A stretch of 64,000 bases of DNA from Osedax frankpressi (taxonomy: Eukaryota; Annelida; Polychaeta; Sabellida; Siboglinidae): NCBI GenBank assembly GCA_964035775.1, contig OZ038315.1:13882467-13946466 (forward strand), written 5' to 3'. Made by a program: the position numbers and the translations under genes. Below the pieces are notes generated by a model that worked only from the letters and a program-made list of their open reading frames with translations, ran no database searches and was not told the DNA's origin. This document shows, piece after piece, positions 52,775-64,000 of the stretch (position 1 is its first letter; each line of letters begins with the position of its first letter).

Positions 52775-55700
52775 ATATATATATATATATGTATATACAG
52801 GCATCTAACCTATAGGCTACTTCATACTTGTCGCAATATTCAGTGGCTGAAATGAAAATGAATTAAAGTAAATTAGTGATTTCATTATATAATAATCTTT
52901 GGTTAAAATTCTAGATTAAACATTTAAATTCTGTTTCGTTTTTAAGTAAAATATAATTTAGTTCACTTTGATATTTTTAATTTATAAAAATTCAATATAA
53001 TTAATAAAGTATTACAAATATAATCTATTCATTATACATTTTTGATAAATTTAATTAATCTAATTATATATTTATCCATATTTCATATCCGCTTTCAACT
53101 TATTTAATAATTTAATAATTAAATGATAATAGTAACAATTAAATTTACATTGGTATATTGTATCACTGGATTTACTAAATACTAATTTATTAACAATTAT
53201 CTGTAGATTTCTCATAGCATTTTGAACATTCCCAGTTACCTAATAATGGTAATAATGATAATGGTAATAAAAGGTAATTTATAAGAAACTTTTCACAAAT
53301 AATCTTAGCAGATAAATTAAAAAATATATCAGAATAAATTAACTTTAATATAATTATTTCAATTAACTTATAATTTTTGTATAACATTTTTATATTTACA
53401 TTTAACACTACATTCAACACTACATTCAACACTACATTCAACACTACATTCAACACTACATTCAACACTACATTCAACACTACATTCAACATTACATTTA
53501 ACACTACATTTAATACTACATTTAACATTACATTTAACATTACATTTAACATTACATTTAACATTACATTTAACATTACATTTAACATTACATTTAACAT
53601 TACATTTAACATTACATTTAACATTACATTTAACATTACATTTAACATTACATTTAACATTACATTTAACATTACATTTAACATTACATTTAACATTACA
53701 TTTAACATTACATTTAACATTACATTTAACATTACATTTAACATTACATTTAACATTACATTTAACATTACATTTAACATTACATTTAACATTACATTTA
53801 ACATTACATTTAACATTACATTTAACATTACATTTAACATTACATTTAACATTACATTTAACATTACATTTAACATTACATTTAACATTACATTTAACAT
53901 TACATTTAACATTACATTTAACATTACATTTAACATTACATTTAACATTACATTTAACATTACATTTAACATTACATTTAACATTACATTTAACATTACA
54001 TTTAACATTACATTTAACATTACATTTAACATTACATTTAACATTACATTTAACATTACATTTAACATTACATTTAACATTACATTTAACATTACATTTA
54101 ACATTACATTTAACATTACATTTAACATTACATTTAACATTACATTTAACATTACATTTAACATTACATTTAACATTACATTTAACATTACATTTAACAT
54201 TACATTTAACATTACATTTAACATTACATTTAACATTACATTTAACATTACATTTAACATTACATTTAACATTACATTTAACATTACATTTAACATTACA
54301 TTTAACATTACATTTAACATTACATTTAACATTACATTTAACATTACATTTAACATTACATTTAACATTACATTTAACATTACATTTAACATTACATTTA
54401 ACATTACATTTAACATTACATTTAACATTACATTTAACATTACATTTAACATTACATTTAACATTACATTTAACATTACATTTAACATTACATTTAACAT
54501 TACATTTAACATTACATTTAACATTACATTTAACATTACATTTAACATTACATTTAACATTACATTTAACATTACATTTAACATTACATTTAACATTACA
54601 TTTAACATTACATTTAACATTACATTTAACATTACATTTAACATTACATTTAACATTACATTTAACATTACATTTAACATTACATTTAACATTACATTTA
54701 ACATTACATTTAACATTACATTTAACATTACATTTAACATTACATTTAACATTACATTTAACATTACATTTAACATTACATTTAACATTACATTTAACAT
54801 TACATTTAACATTACATTTAACATTACATTTAACATTACATTTAACATTACATTTAACGTTACATTTAACGTTACATTTAACGTTACATTTAACATTACA
54901 TTTAACATTACATTTAACATTACATTTAACATTACATTTAACATTACATTTAACATTACATTTAATATTACATTTAATATTACATTCACGTAATGATTGT
55001 CTACCTTTGGGTTTCGACTCAACAGCTGGAAAATGGCAATTCATGTGATAGCCTTTATCGCACGAATCACAAAACAACATTTCGTCGCCTTGCAAATGTA
55101 TCTAAAAATTAACAAACAATAATTCATATATGGTAATCATTATAGCATGATGTTGATATTGATATTGACTTATTAGATACACATTTATTGAATATATTAG
55201 TTACTGTAATAATTGAATTTTTAATTATATATATAATATGATATAGTTATTCGTGTAGCAATACATACAATATTTATTAATATTATATTTATTGAGAATT
55301 TAATATTATATAGTATTGTTAGTGTTTTTAACAATACAAGAATTCATTATATTGTGCTTCACATAATATTCAAAAATGAAATAATGGTAAATTGAAAGAC
55401 ACATCTTGAAAGTTTGTAATAAATAATATAAATAATATAATACTTGTGAACATAATACAAATAAATTTCGAAGATATATAATATTATTTCTAATGAATTA
55501 AATATTTATCATATTATTTAATTGAAATTCTAAATGTTCTAGTTAAAATTTTCAATATTATTTAAATTAATAACTTTGAATAGATATATTTTAAAGAATG
55601 ATTCTTCAAAATATATAAAAGAAAAATCCTAGAATTAAAATCCGTATTACAATAGTCGAATAAAAGTGAATTATATCTTGCATAGGCTTACATAAGATAC

Positions 55701-58700
55701 GGGCTTACATAAGAAAACAATCGAAATTTCGTTTCTACTTTGAATACACCTTCTGATCAACGTTTACAGATTTTGATTTCGAGAACAAACCTCTTCGTGA
55801 GCATCGTGACAAACGCAGCAAACTTTACAGTCGATACATTGCCATTTGGCCAGACGAGCTCTATTAGCTAGTTCTTTAGAGTAGTGCATACAGGAGGGAT
55901 GGGCTGCGGTGCATGGGTTATTCGGTCAAGATGGACACGCGCGGGGGGGGGGGGGAGTATAGTGTATGCTATTATCAACAATGCGTACGGAAACCACGCG
56001 GGTTCGAACAATGGGTAGTTCGAGAAATAAATAAATCTAGAAATGGATACGTGTTGCAGGTTCCATGTAGAAGGATTCCTAACGATATAATACAGGTTTT
56101 GAAATGAGAGTCATTATTCTATTAAGTGGGTATGCACTGGTACGTGTAGGCCCTACACCGTAGGGGCAGCCATTGATTAGACTAGAAGGGGCGATGAGGT
56201 GTGGTAGTTTGAAATATGTGTCTGGTATTGTGTAATAGTTGTGTGACAGTGTGTAATAGGTGTATGGTAGTGTGTAATAGGTGTGTGGTAGAGTGTAATA
56301 GGTGTGTGGTAGTGTGTAATATGTGTGTGGTAGAGTGTAATAGGTGTGTGGTAGTGTGTAATAGGTGTGTGCTAGTGTGTAATAGGTGTGTGGTAGTATG
56401 TAATAGGTGTGTGGTAGTGGGTAATAGGTGTGTGGTAGAGTGTAATAGGTGTGTGGTAGTGTGTAATAGGTGTGTGGTAGTGTGTAATAGGCGTGTGGTA
56501 TGGTGTAATAGGTGTGCGGTAGTGTGTAATAAGTGTGTGGTAATATGTAATAGGTGTGTGACAGTGTGTAATAGGTGTGTGGTAGTATGTAATAGGTGTG
56601 TGGTAGAGTGTAATAGGTGTGTGGTAGTGTGTAATAGGTGTGTGGTAGTGTGTAATAGGTGTGTGGTAGTGGGTAATAGGTGTGTAGTAGTGTGTAATTG
56701 GTGTGTGGTAGTATGTAATAGGTGTGTGGTATTATGTAATAGGTGTGTGGTAGTATGTAATATGTGTGTGGTAGTGTGTAATAGGTATGTAGTAGTGTGT
56801 AATAGATGTGTGGTAGTGTGTAATAGGTGTGCGGTAGTGTGTAATAGGTGTGTGGTAATGTGTAATTGGTGTGTGGTAGTATGTAATAGGTGTGTGGTAT
56901 TATGTAATAGGTGTGTGGTAGTATGTAATATGTGTGTGGTAGTGTGTAATAGGTATGTAGTAGTGTGTAATAGATGTGTGGTAGTGTGTAATAGGTGTGT
57001 GGTAGAGTGTAATAGGTGTGTGGTAGTGTGTAATAGGTGTGTGGTAGAGTGTAATAGGTGTGTGGTAGTGTGTAATAGGTGTGTGGTAGTGAGTAATAGG
57101 TGTATGGCATGGTGTAATAGGTGTGCGGTAGTGTGTAATAGGTGTGTGGTAATGTGTAATAGGTGTGTGGTAGTATGTAATAGGTGTGTGGTAGTGTGTA
57201 ATAGGTGTGTGGTAGTATGTAATAGGTGTGTGGTATGGTGTAATAGGTATGTGGTAGTGTGTAATAGGTGTGTGGTAATGTGTAATAGGTGTGTGATAGT
57301 GTGTAATAGGTGTGTGGTAGTATGTAATAGGTGTGTGGTAGTATGTAATAGGTGTGTGGTAGTGTGTAATAAGTGTGTGGTAGAGTGTAATAGGTGTGCG
57401 GTAGTGTGTAATAGGTGTGTGATAATGTGTAATAGGTGTGTGGTAGTATGTAATATGTGTGTGATAGTGTGTAATAGGTGTGTGGTAGTATGTAATAGGT
57501 GTGTGGTAGTATGTAATAGGTGTGTGGTAGTGTGTAATAGGTGTATGGTAGAGTGTAATAGGTGTGTAGTAGTGTGTAATAGGTGTGTGATAATGTGTAA
57601 TAGGTATGTGGTAGTATATAATAGGTGTGTAGTAGAGTGTAATAGGTGTGTGGTAGAGTGTAATAGGTGTGTGGTAGTGTGTAATAGGTGTGAGGTAGTA
57701 TGTAATAGATGTGTGGTAGTGTGTAATAGGTGTGTGGTAGTGTGTAATATATGTGTGGTAGAGTGTAATAGGTGTGTGGTAGGGTGTAATAGGTGTGTGG
57801 TAGTGTGTAATAGGTGTGAGGTAGTATGTAATAGATGTGTGGTAGTGTGTAATAGGTGTGTGGTAGTGTGTAATATATGTGTGGTAGAGTGTAATAGGTG
57901 TGTGGTAGGGTGTAATAGGTGTGTGGTAGTGTGTAATAGGTGTGTGGTAGAGTGTAATAGGTGTGTGGTAGTGTGTAATAGGTGTGTGGTAGTGTGTAAT
58001 AGGTGTATGGTAGTATGTAGTAGGTGTGTGGTAGAGTGTAATAGGTGTGTGGTAGTGTGTAATAGGTGTGTGGTAGTGTGTAATAGGTGTATGGTAGTGT
58101 GTAATAGGTGTGTGGTAGTGTGTAATAGGTGTGTGGTAGTGTGTAATAGGTGTATGGTAGTGTGTAATAGGTGTGTGGTAGTGTGTAATAGGTGTGTGGT
58201 AGTGTGTAATAGGTGTGTGGTAGAGTGTAATAGGTGTGCGGTAGTGTGTAATAGGTGTGTGGTAGAGTGTAATAGGTGTGCGGTAGTGTGTAATAGGTGT
58301 GTGATAATGTGTAATAGGTGTGTGGTAGTATGTAATATGTGTGTGATAGTGTGTAATAGGTGTGTGGTAGTATGTAATAGATGTGTAGTAGAGTGTAATA
58401 GATGTGTGGTAATGTGTAATAGGTGTGTGGTAGTGTGTAATAGGTGTGTGGTAGTGTGTAATAGGTGTGTGGTAGTGTGTAATAGGTGTATGGTAGAGTG
58501 TAATAGATGTGTGGTAATGTGTAATAGGTGTGTGGTAGTGTGTAATAGGTGTGTGGTAGTATGTAATAGGTGTGTGGTAGTGTGTAATAGGTGTGTGGTA
58601 GTGTGTAATAGGTGTGTGGTAGTGTGTAATAGGTGTGTGGTAATGTGTAATAGGTGTTAAGTAGTGTGTAATAGGTGTGTGGTAGTGTGTAATAGGTGTG

Positions 58701-61700
58701 TGGTAGTATGTAATAGGTGTATGGTAGAGTGTAATATGTGTGTGACAGAGTGTAATAGGTGTGTGGTAGTGAGTAATAGGTGTGTGACATGGTGTAATAG
58801 GTGTGTGGTAGTGTGTAATAGGTGTATGGTAGAGTGTAATAGATGTGTGGTAATGTGTAATAGGTGTGTGGTAGTGTGTAATAGGTGTGTGGTAGTATGT
58901 AATAGGTGCGTGGTAGTGTGTAATAGGTGTGTGGTAGTGTGTAATAGGTGTGTGGTAGTATGTAATAGGTGTGTGGTAGTGTGTAATAGGTGTGTGGTAA
59001 TGTGTAATAGGTGTTAAGTAGTGTGTAATAGGTGTGTGGTAGTGTGTAATAGGTGTGTGGTAGTATGTAATAGGTGTTAAGTAGTGTGTAATAGATGTGT
59101 GGTAATGTGTAATAGGTGTGTGGTAGTGTGTAATAGGTGTGTGGTAGAGTGTAATAGGTGTGTGGTAGTGTGTAATAGGTGTGTGGTAATGTGTAATAGG
59201 TGTTAAGTAGTGTGTAATAGGTGTGTGGTAGTGTGTAATAGGTGTGTGGTAGTATGTAATAGGTGTGTGGTAATGTGTAATAGGTGTGTGGTAGTGTGTA
59301 ATAGGTGTGTGGTAGTGTGTAATAGGTGTGTGGTAGTGTGTAATAGGTGTGTGGTAATGTGTAATAGGTGTTAAGTAGTGTGTAATAGGTGTGTGGTAGT
59401 GTGTAATAGGTGTGTGGTAGTGTGTAATAGGTGTGTGGTAGTGTGTAATAGGTGTGTGGTAGTATGTAATAGGTGTGTGGTAGTGTGTAATAGGTGTGTG
59501 GTAATGTGTAATAGGTGTTAAGTAGTGTGTAATAGGTGTGTGGTAGTGTGTAATAGGTGTGTGGTAGTATGTAATAGGTGTTAAGTAGTGTGTAATAGAT
59601 GTGTGGTAATGTGTAATAGGTGTGTGGTAGTGTGTAATAGGTGTGTGGTAGTGTGTAATAGGTGTGTGGTAGTATGTAATAGGTGTGTGGTAATGTGTAA
59701 TAGGTGTGTGGTAGTGTGTAATAGGTGTGTGGTAGTATGTAATAGGTGTGTGGTAGTGTGTAATAGGTGTGTGGTAGTATGTAATAGGTGTGTGGTAGTG
59801 TGTAATAGGTGTGTGGTAATGTGTAATAGGTGTTAAGTAGTGTGTACTAGGTGTGTGGTAGTATGTAATAGGTGTGTGGTAGTGTGTAATAGGTGTGTGG
59901 TAATGTGTAATAGGTGTGTGGTAGAGTGTAATAGGTGTGTGGTAGTGTGTAATAGGTGTGTGGTAGAGTGTAATAGGTGTGTGGTAGTGTGTAATAGGTG
60001 TATGGTAGAGTGTAATAGATGTGTGGTAATGTGTAATAGGTGTGTGGTAGTGTGTAATAGGTGTGTGACAGAGTGTGTGACAGAGTGTAATAGGTGTGTG
60101 GTAGGGTGTAATAGGTGTGTGGTAGTGTGTAATATGTGTGTGGTAGTGTGTAATAGGTGTGTGGTAGTGTGTAATAGGTGTGTGGTAGTGTGTAATAGGT
60201 GTGTGGTAGTGTGTAGTAGTGTGTAATAGGTGTGTGGTAGTGTGTAATAGGTGTGTGGTAGAGTGTAATAGGTGTGTGGTAATGTGTTATATAATGTATA
60301 AGATATATTATCGGTATAATAAAGTAAATATGCTTGGAGAGATAAATATTATTGGATTTATGGCTTGGAAAGAATATGTGATTATGGTGTTTGGTGTTTA
60401 GGTTTGAAGATAAAGTTATGAATGTGAAGATGGTTTGGTGTTGTCATTAATCCTGGATGAGGTGTGGGTTATGGGCTAAGGGTAATTATTATTGAATACA
60501 TATCTGATGCTTTTCAGAAATAATATATAAAAAGCATACCTTAATAAATTAGGTGTGACGTTTTTCAAATTATTCATCTAAATGTATTCAATATTTTGTA
60601 TGGTAATGATTTTAATGATTATATTTAACTAATTAAATATATTTAGAATCAACATTTTTATTATAAATTCTTATAAATAAATATACTTATTACAATAATT
60701 TACTTTTCCTTTTAATTATTAACATAAATATATATTTGAAAGAAATGTGTAATAATTTTAGAATTTTTAGAATTCATTTGATTTGATATAAAATATTAAT
60801 TGATGGTATATAAATATAGTAATATCTATACAACAATGTTTAATGAAGGAATCAAAGTTATTTTCTTGTAAATTCCTGCACTAATATTATGAATTATCAT
60901 AACAACTATATTCTAGCAAGATAAATACAATTTGTAAGATAATATTATAATATATAAACTATAAAACAGTTTGTTTTAATATCGACATTTGTTTAAAATT
61001 ATGACATATTATTTAACATTATTTTTCTGCATACATTTTAAATATAATTAAATTCCTTTAAATATTAAAAAAATATATAGGGTTTATGATAATTTAACTA
61101 ATTTTAGATTTTATTTTCTAATTAATATTAAAATTAATGAACATATATAATTCATGTGTCTAGATATGATAACAAGATGTTATTGAAACTATTTTGGTGA
61201 ATTATTTTCAATTTTGTATATATATTTATGAGTTAGAGTTTAGTATTTAGTTCTGGGAATCACATGTTGAGAGAGAGAGAGCTTTAGCATTATATTATAA
61301 GGGTTATATTATAAGGGTTATATTATAAGGGTTATATTATAAGGGTTATATTATAAGGGTTATATTATAAGGGTTATATTATAAGGGTTATATTACAAGG
61401 TTATATTATAAGGGTTATATTATAAGGGTTATATTATAAGGGTTATATTATAAGAGGTATATTATAAGGGTTATATTATAAGGGTTATATTATAAGGGTT
61501 AAATTATAAGGGTTATATTATAAGGGTTATATTACAAGGGTTATATTATAAGGGTTATATTATAAGGGTTATATTATAAGGGTTATATTATAAGGGTTAT
61601 ATTATAAGGGTTATATTATAAGGGTTATATTATAAGGGTTATTTTATAAGGGTTATATTGTAAGGGTTATATTATAAGGGTTATATTATAAGGGTTATAT

Positions 61701-63723
61701 TATAAGAGTTATATTATAAGGATTATATTATAAGGGTTATATCGTAAGGGTTATATCATAAGGGTTATATTATAAGGGTTATATTATAAGGGTTATATTA
61801 TAAGCATTATATTATAAGGGTTATATTATAAGGGTGATAGTATAAGGGTTATATTATAAGGGTTATGTTATAAGGGTTATATTATAAGGGTTATATTATA
61901 AGGGTTATATTATAAGGGTTATATTATAAGGGTTATATTATAAGGGTTATATTATAAGGGTTATATTATAAGGGTTATATTACAAGGGTTATATTAAACT
62001 AGTTATGGTGTGATCTAATGACAAGTGTGAGTTAAGTTTGGTTTGTTTTGGGATGTGCGAGGGCGAATATAAATATAATATATGTGGGTATGGTTTATGC
62101 CGATAGGAGGAGTGATGAGAATAGACATTTACTAATATCGGGAGTATGGGGCTGTGGCTGTGGGGTTTAGGATTTGTGGTGTCTTGTTTATGTTGTAAGA
62201 AAAGAATATTGTTAATAAGCTCTATAATTTATAAACAGTATAATTTATTTGGTTGGTACACTATGAGTGGTTAGGTGGGGTATTGTAATTACATAGTAAT
62301 GTTTAGTAGCCTAGGTTAGGTGTAGAGATAATGTGTATAGGTGAATAGCATGATATAGTGCATATAGGTTAGTGACCTTTATTGTAGTATGGGGTTTGTG
62401 GGTTATAGAATAATTATAAAGTATATGAATGAAACTATAATAAGTTATAGTTGTGTGGCTGGATAGTTGAGGTGATTTATGGGTGGGATATTGGGGTATG
62501 ATGGTGTATTTATTGGTGGGGTGTGTTGGTGTTTTCATGGGTGGGGTGTGATGGTGTTTTCATGGGTGGGGTATGATGGTCTATTTATTGGTGGGGTGTG
62601 TTGGTGTTTTCATGGGTGGGGTGTGATGGTGTATTCATGGGTGGGGTGTAATGGTGTTTTCATAGGTGGGGTGTGATGGTGTAATTCTGGGTGGGGTGTG
62701 ATGGTGCTTTCATGGATGAGGTGTGTTGGTGTTTTCATGGAAGGGGTGTGATGGCGTATTTATGGGTGGGGTGTAATGGTGTTTTCATGGGTGGGGTATG
62801 TTGGTGTATTCATGGAAGGGGTGTGATGGTGTTTTCATGTGTGGGGTGTGTTGGTGTTTTCATGGGAGTAATCATTGTACTTCTTCAACAATATATTAAA
62901 GTACAAACTATTATTACTTACCTATATTGAGTTTTTATCACTAACTGGGTTTTAAATGTAAACATTTTTAAATAGATACAAAGTATATTATGTAGAAAAT
63001 ATTATATATTTATTAAATATTGATATTTTATTATATTGAGAAGGAACCAGAAGTTTTAGAAATGGCAAAAATCACTAGTAAAATAATACATAATTTGTGT
63101 CACTAAAACATAAATATTGCATTCCTACTTAAAAAGACATTATGTTCATAATTTGTTTTTCTTACCTCTTTGTCAAAAGGCTAATATTGTTAATATTGTT
63201 AATGTGTAATACTAATAATATTGATACCTAGTTAAATTTATGACTTAAAGTTAATGTAAAAAGAAGTTAATGTACGGCTACATTGAACTAAAATCTAGTA
63301 TAAATTGAGCTGCGTATAATAAAGAAATAACCTGCGTTACATTCACACCACGCTACAATCACACCACGCTACAATCGAGGACTATCGAGAAGGCTAACCT
63401 CTCGCCTGGCAGTCACTGCAACTCAACAAAGAATCAAGAACATCGCCGGATCTCTCGGCCGGAAGCAGGCAGAAATCGCAGGTGGGCTGGTGGTCGACGA
63501 ATTTGTACGGAGGCGAGGTAGACACTGCGGTTGGTAGCATTGTCATTGTCGTTGCCTTGGCTTCGGACTTTGTTTGAGTTTGTTTTTTGACGGGCCCAGA
63601 CTTGTTAGGGGCGTGTTTCTTACGCGATACACATCCTAATAGGTCGGCGGCGGGTCCGATGCCGGTGGCAGTAGTGGTGGCAGGAGTGGGTGTATCGCAT
63701 CTCTTTCTTTTGATTGCTCGTTG
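51777..63723 (-). CDS. Tandem PHD-finger plus SAM-domain chromatin protein (C-terminal 303 residues)
   Basis: Probable nuclear histone-reading protein. Exons in coding order: 63399-63723, 55791-55903, 55005-55101, 53195-53239, 52810-52846, 52357-52477, 51777-51950; 912 nt, every phase agrees. The first exon here starts in phase at an acceptor, so earlier exons lie right of the window. A Lys-rich linker ([10 protein letters not shown]) leads to PHD1: CDFC, CSDC, HPSC, then WQCIDC. PHD2 follows directly: CCVC, then [18 protein letters not shown] and NWECSKC, the fused layout of DPF/KAT6/PHF10 proteins. After a short linker comes [23 protein letters not shown], then [16 protein letters not shown] and [10 protein letters not shown], closest to SAMD1/SAMD13. 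The protein ends [12 protein letters not shown]. All zinc ligands are present. The junction at 53195 uses donor GTTAAT, which overlaps an in-frame TAA; splicing there is what joins PHD2 to SAM. PHD-SAM joining is inferred from phase and order. Confidence 0.9.
52742..52798. repeat. (TA)n microsatellite in an intron of the PHD/SAM gene
   Basis: TA run with a few TG units, directly downstream, in the transcript sense, of the small 37-base exon 52810-52846. Confidence 0.85.
53186..53194 (-). terminator. Possible intronic polyadenylation signal after PHD2
   Basis: If the donor at 53194 is not used, the frame meets TAA (53192-53190), and a canonical AATAAA (53191-53186) overlaps that stop. Together they would end a short transcript after PHD2 and before the SAM domain. 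The presence of both signals is seen directly; their use is inference. Confidence 0.35.
53395..54988. repeat. 12-bp array, about 1.6 kb and nearly perfect, in a PHD/SAM intron
   Basis: About 132 copies of catttaacatta, essentially identical across more than 1.2 kb, with variants (cactacattcaa, catttaacgtta) only near the ends. It starts about 20 bases from the donor of the PHD2 exon (55005). Long frames of 540-610 codons on both strands are artefacts; the minus ones merely fuse PHD2 residues or downstream intron to the array. Confidence 0.97.
56216..60286. repeat. 21-bp minisatellite, about 4.1 kb, in the large PHD/SAM intron
   Basis: About 190 copies of a 21-bp unit; 19 of its bases read gtgtaataggtgtgtggta on the plus strand. 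Because 21 is a multiple of three, frames of up to about 900 codons stay open on both strands (a seven-residue repeat such as CVVVCNR); these are not genes. A recurring variant with gtgttaagta marks higher-order blocks from about 58650 onward. The intron spans 55904-63398. Confidence 0.97.
61286..61996. repeat. 14-bp minisatellite
   Basis: About 50 copies of gggttatattataa with scattered single-base changes, in the same large intron of the PHD/SAM gene. Confidence 0.96.
62479..62872. repeat. 25-bp minisatellite
   Basis: About sixteen copies of a 25-bp unit containing ttttcatgggtggggtgtg, with tattcatgg and tatttattgg variants, strongly G/T on the plus strand. Same intron as the 21-bp and 14-bp arrays. 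Confidence 0.93.
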
Positions 63724-64000
63724 CTTTGAAAGTAAGGTTTAGATATGTATATTTCATGAACCATTCATTATACACATGACTATTATACCCATTATTATTA
63801 TACTCATTATTATTATACTCATTATTATTATACTCATTATTATTATACCCAATTATTACATTCTTTACATATTTATTTATATTAATATTTGTTTTATATT
63901 TTACATGTAGATAACTTTAAGTTGCATTCTCTTATTTTTATTTAATTTGTATTCAAAATACAATATAAATTAATACTATATATATTATAATATAATATAG
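63724..64000. repeat. Intron with a short 15-bp repeat at the window edge
   Basis: Intronic sequence upstream, in the transcript sense, of the PHD1 exon. About 63780-63850 carries four to five copies of attattattatactc, some 60 bases from the acceptor. Confidence 0.7.

Noticed and set aside
53190-53192. Taking the TAA after NWECSKC as the end of the gene (a PHF10-like C-terminus)
   Set aside because: A donor (GTTAAT) just before it, plus three downstream exons in perfect phase that encode a complete SAM domain, make the longer protein the better main model; the short form is kept only as a possible isoform.
53190-55095. Open frames of 538-610 codons across the 12-bp array on both strands
   Set aside because: Stop-free 12-bp unit read in four-residue periods; one minus frame begins in the real PHD2 exon and runs through its donor into the array, another runs from the array into downstream intron.
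55980-56020. tRNA-like GGTTCGAAC motif
   Set aside because: No cloverleaf arms could be built around it.
56079-60401. Open frames up to 903 codons (HTYYTLP and CVVVCNR repeats)
   Set aside because: Seven-residue periods from a 21-bp tandem unit, open on both strands, lying inside an intron whose flanking exons join in phase.

Overview
The window is from an animal nuclear genome: very AT-rich, with multi-exon genes whose introns carry ordinary GT...AG borders, and with animal-type proteins (an SLC6 transporter, a TALE homeobox factor, a PHD/SAM chromatin protein). Nothing bacterial, organellar or phage-like was seen. The sequence does not name the phylum; an AT-rich invertebrate is the most economical reading. 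Exons stand out as short islands of higher GC in a background of A/T and TA microsatellites.

Layout. (1) 1468-1648, minus: first coding exon of an SLC6 (creatine/taurine/GABA-type) transporter; the rest lies beyond the left edge. (2) 6899-17356, minus: a complete ten-exon TGDS (dTDP-glucose 4,6-dehydratase family) gene of 341 codons, with a decayed Harbinger transposon in intron 7 and a 19-bp minisatellite in intron 6. (3) 17.4-21.8 kb: intergenic, holding a decayed hAT element. (4) 21820-22530, plus: an intronless gene for an unrecognised 236-residue single-pass membrane protein. (5) about 23.25-36.2 kb, minus: an eleven-coding-exon gene for a 963-residue TALE homeodomain protein, best read as a divergent PREP/MEIS family member, with several introns filled by minisatellites. 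(6) 37.7-49.65 kb: about 12 kb with no confident gene; it holds hairpins, a GC-rich island, a (GGGAGA)n tract and weak exon candidates. (7) about 49.65-63.72 kb, minus: the last seven coding exons of a gene encoding a tandem PHD module followed by a SAM domain of the SAMD1/SAMD13 type, with a 2.1-kb GC-rich 3' UTR. Its introns hold a 1.6-kb near-perfect 12-bp array and a 4.1-kb 21-bp array.

Tandem repeats are the dominant structural feature: about thirteen minisatellites total roughly 13 kb, a fifth of the window. Nearly all lie in introns or UTRs and many start within a few tens of bases of a splice site. One array repeats a real splice acceptor about thirty times. The long open frames inside these arrays are artefacts of stop-free repeat units and are not annotated as genes. 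Exon structures were assembled by hand from splice signals, reading phase and family similarity; phases agree at every junction, but no transcript evidence was available. Genes 5 and 7 are probable nuclear regulators; nothing indicates that the five genes act in one pathway.
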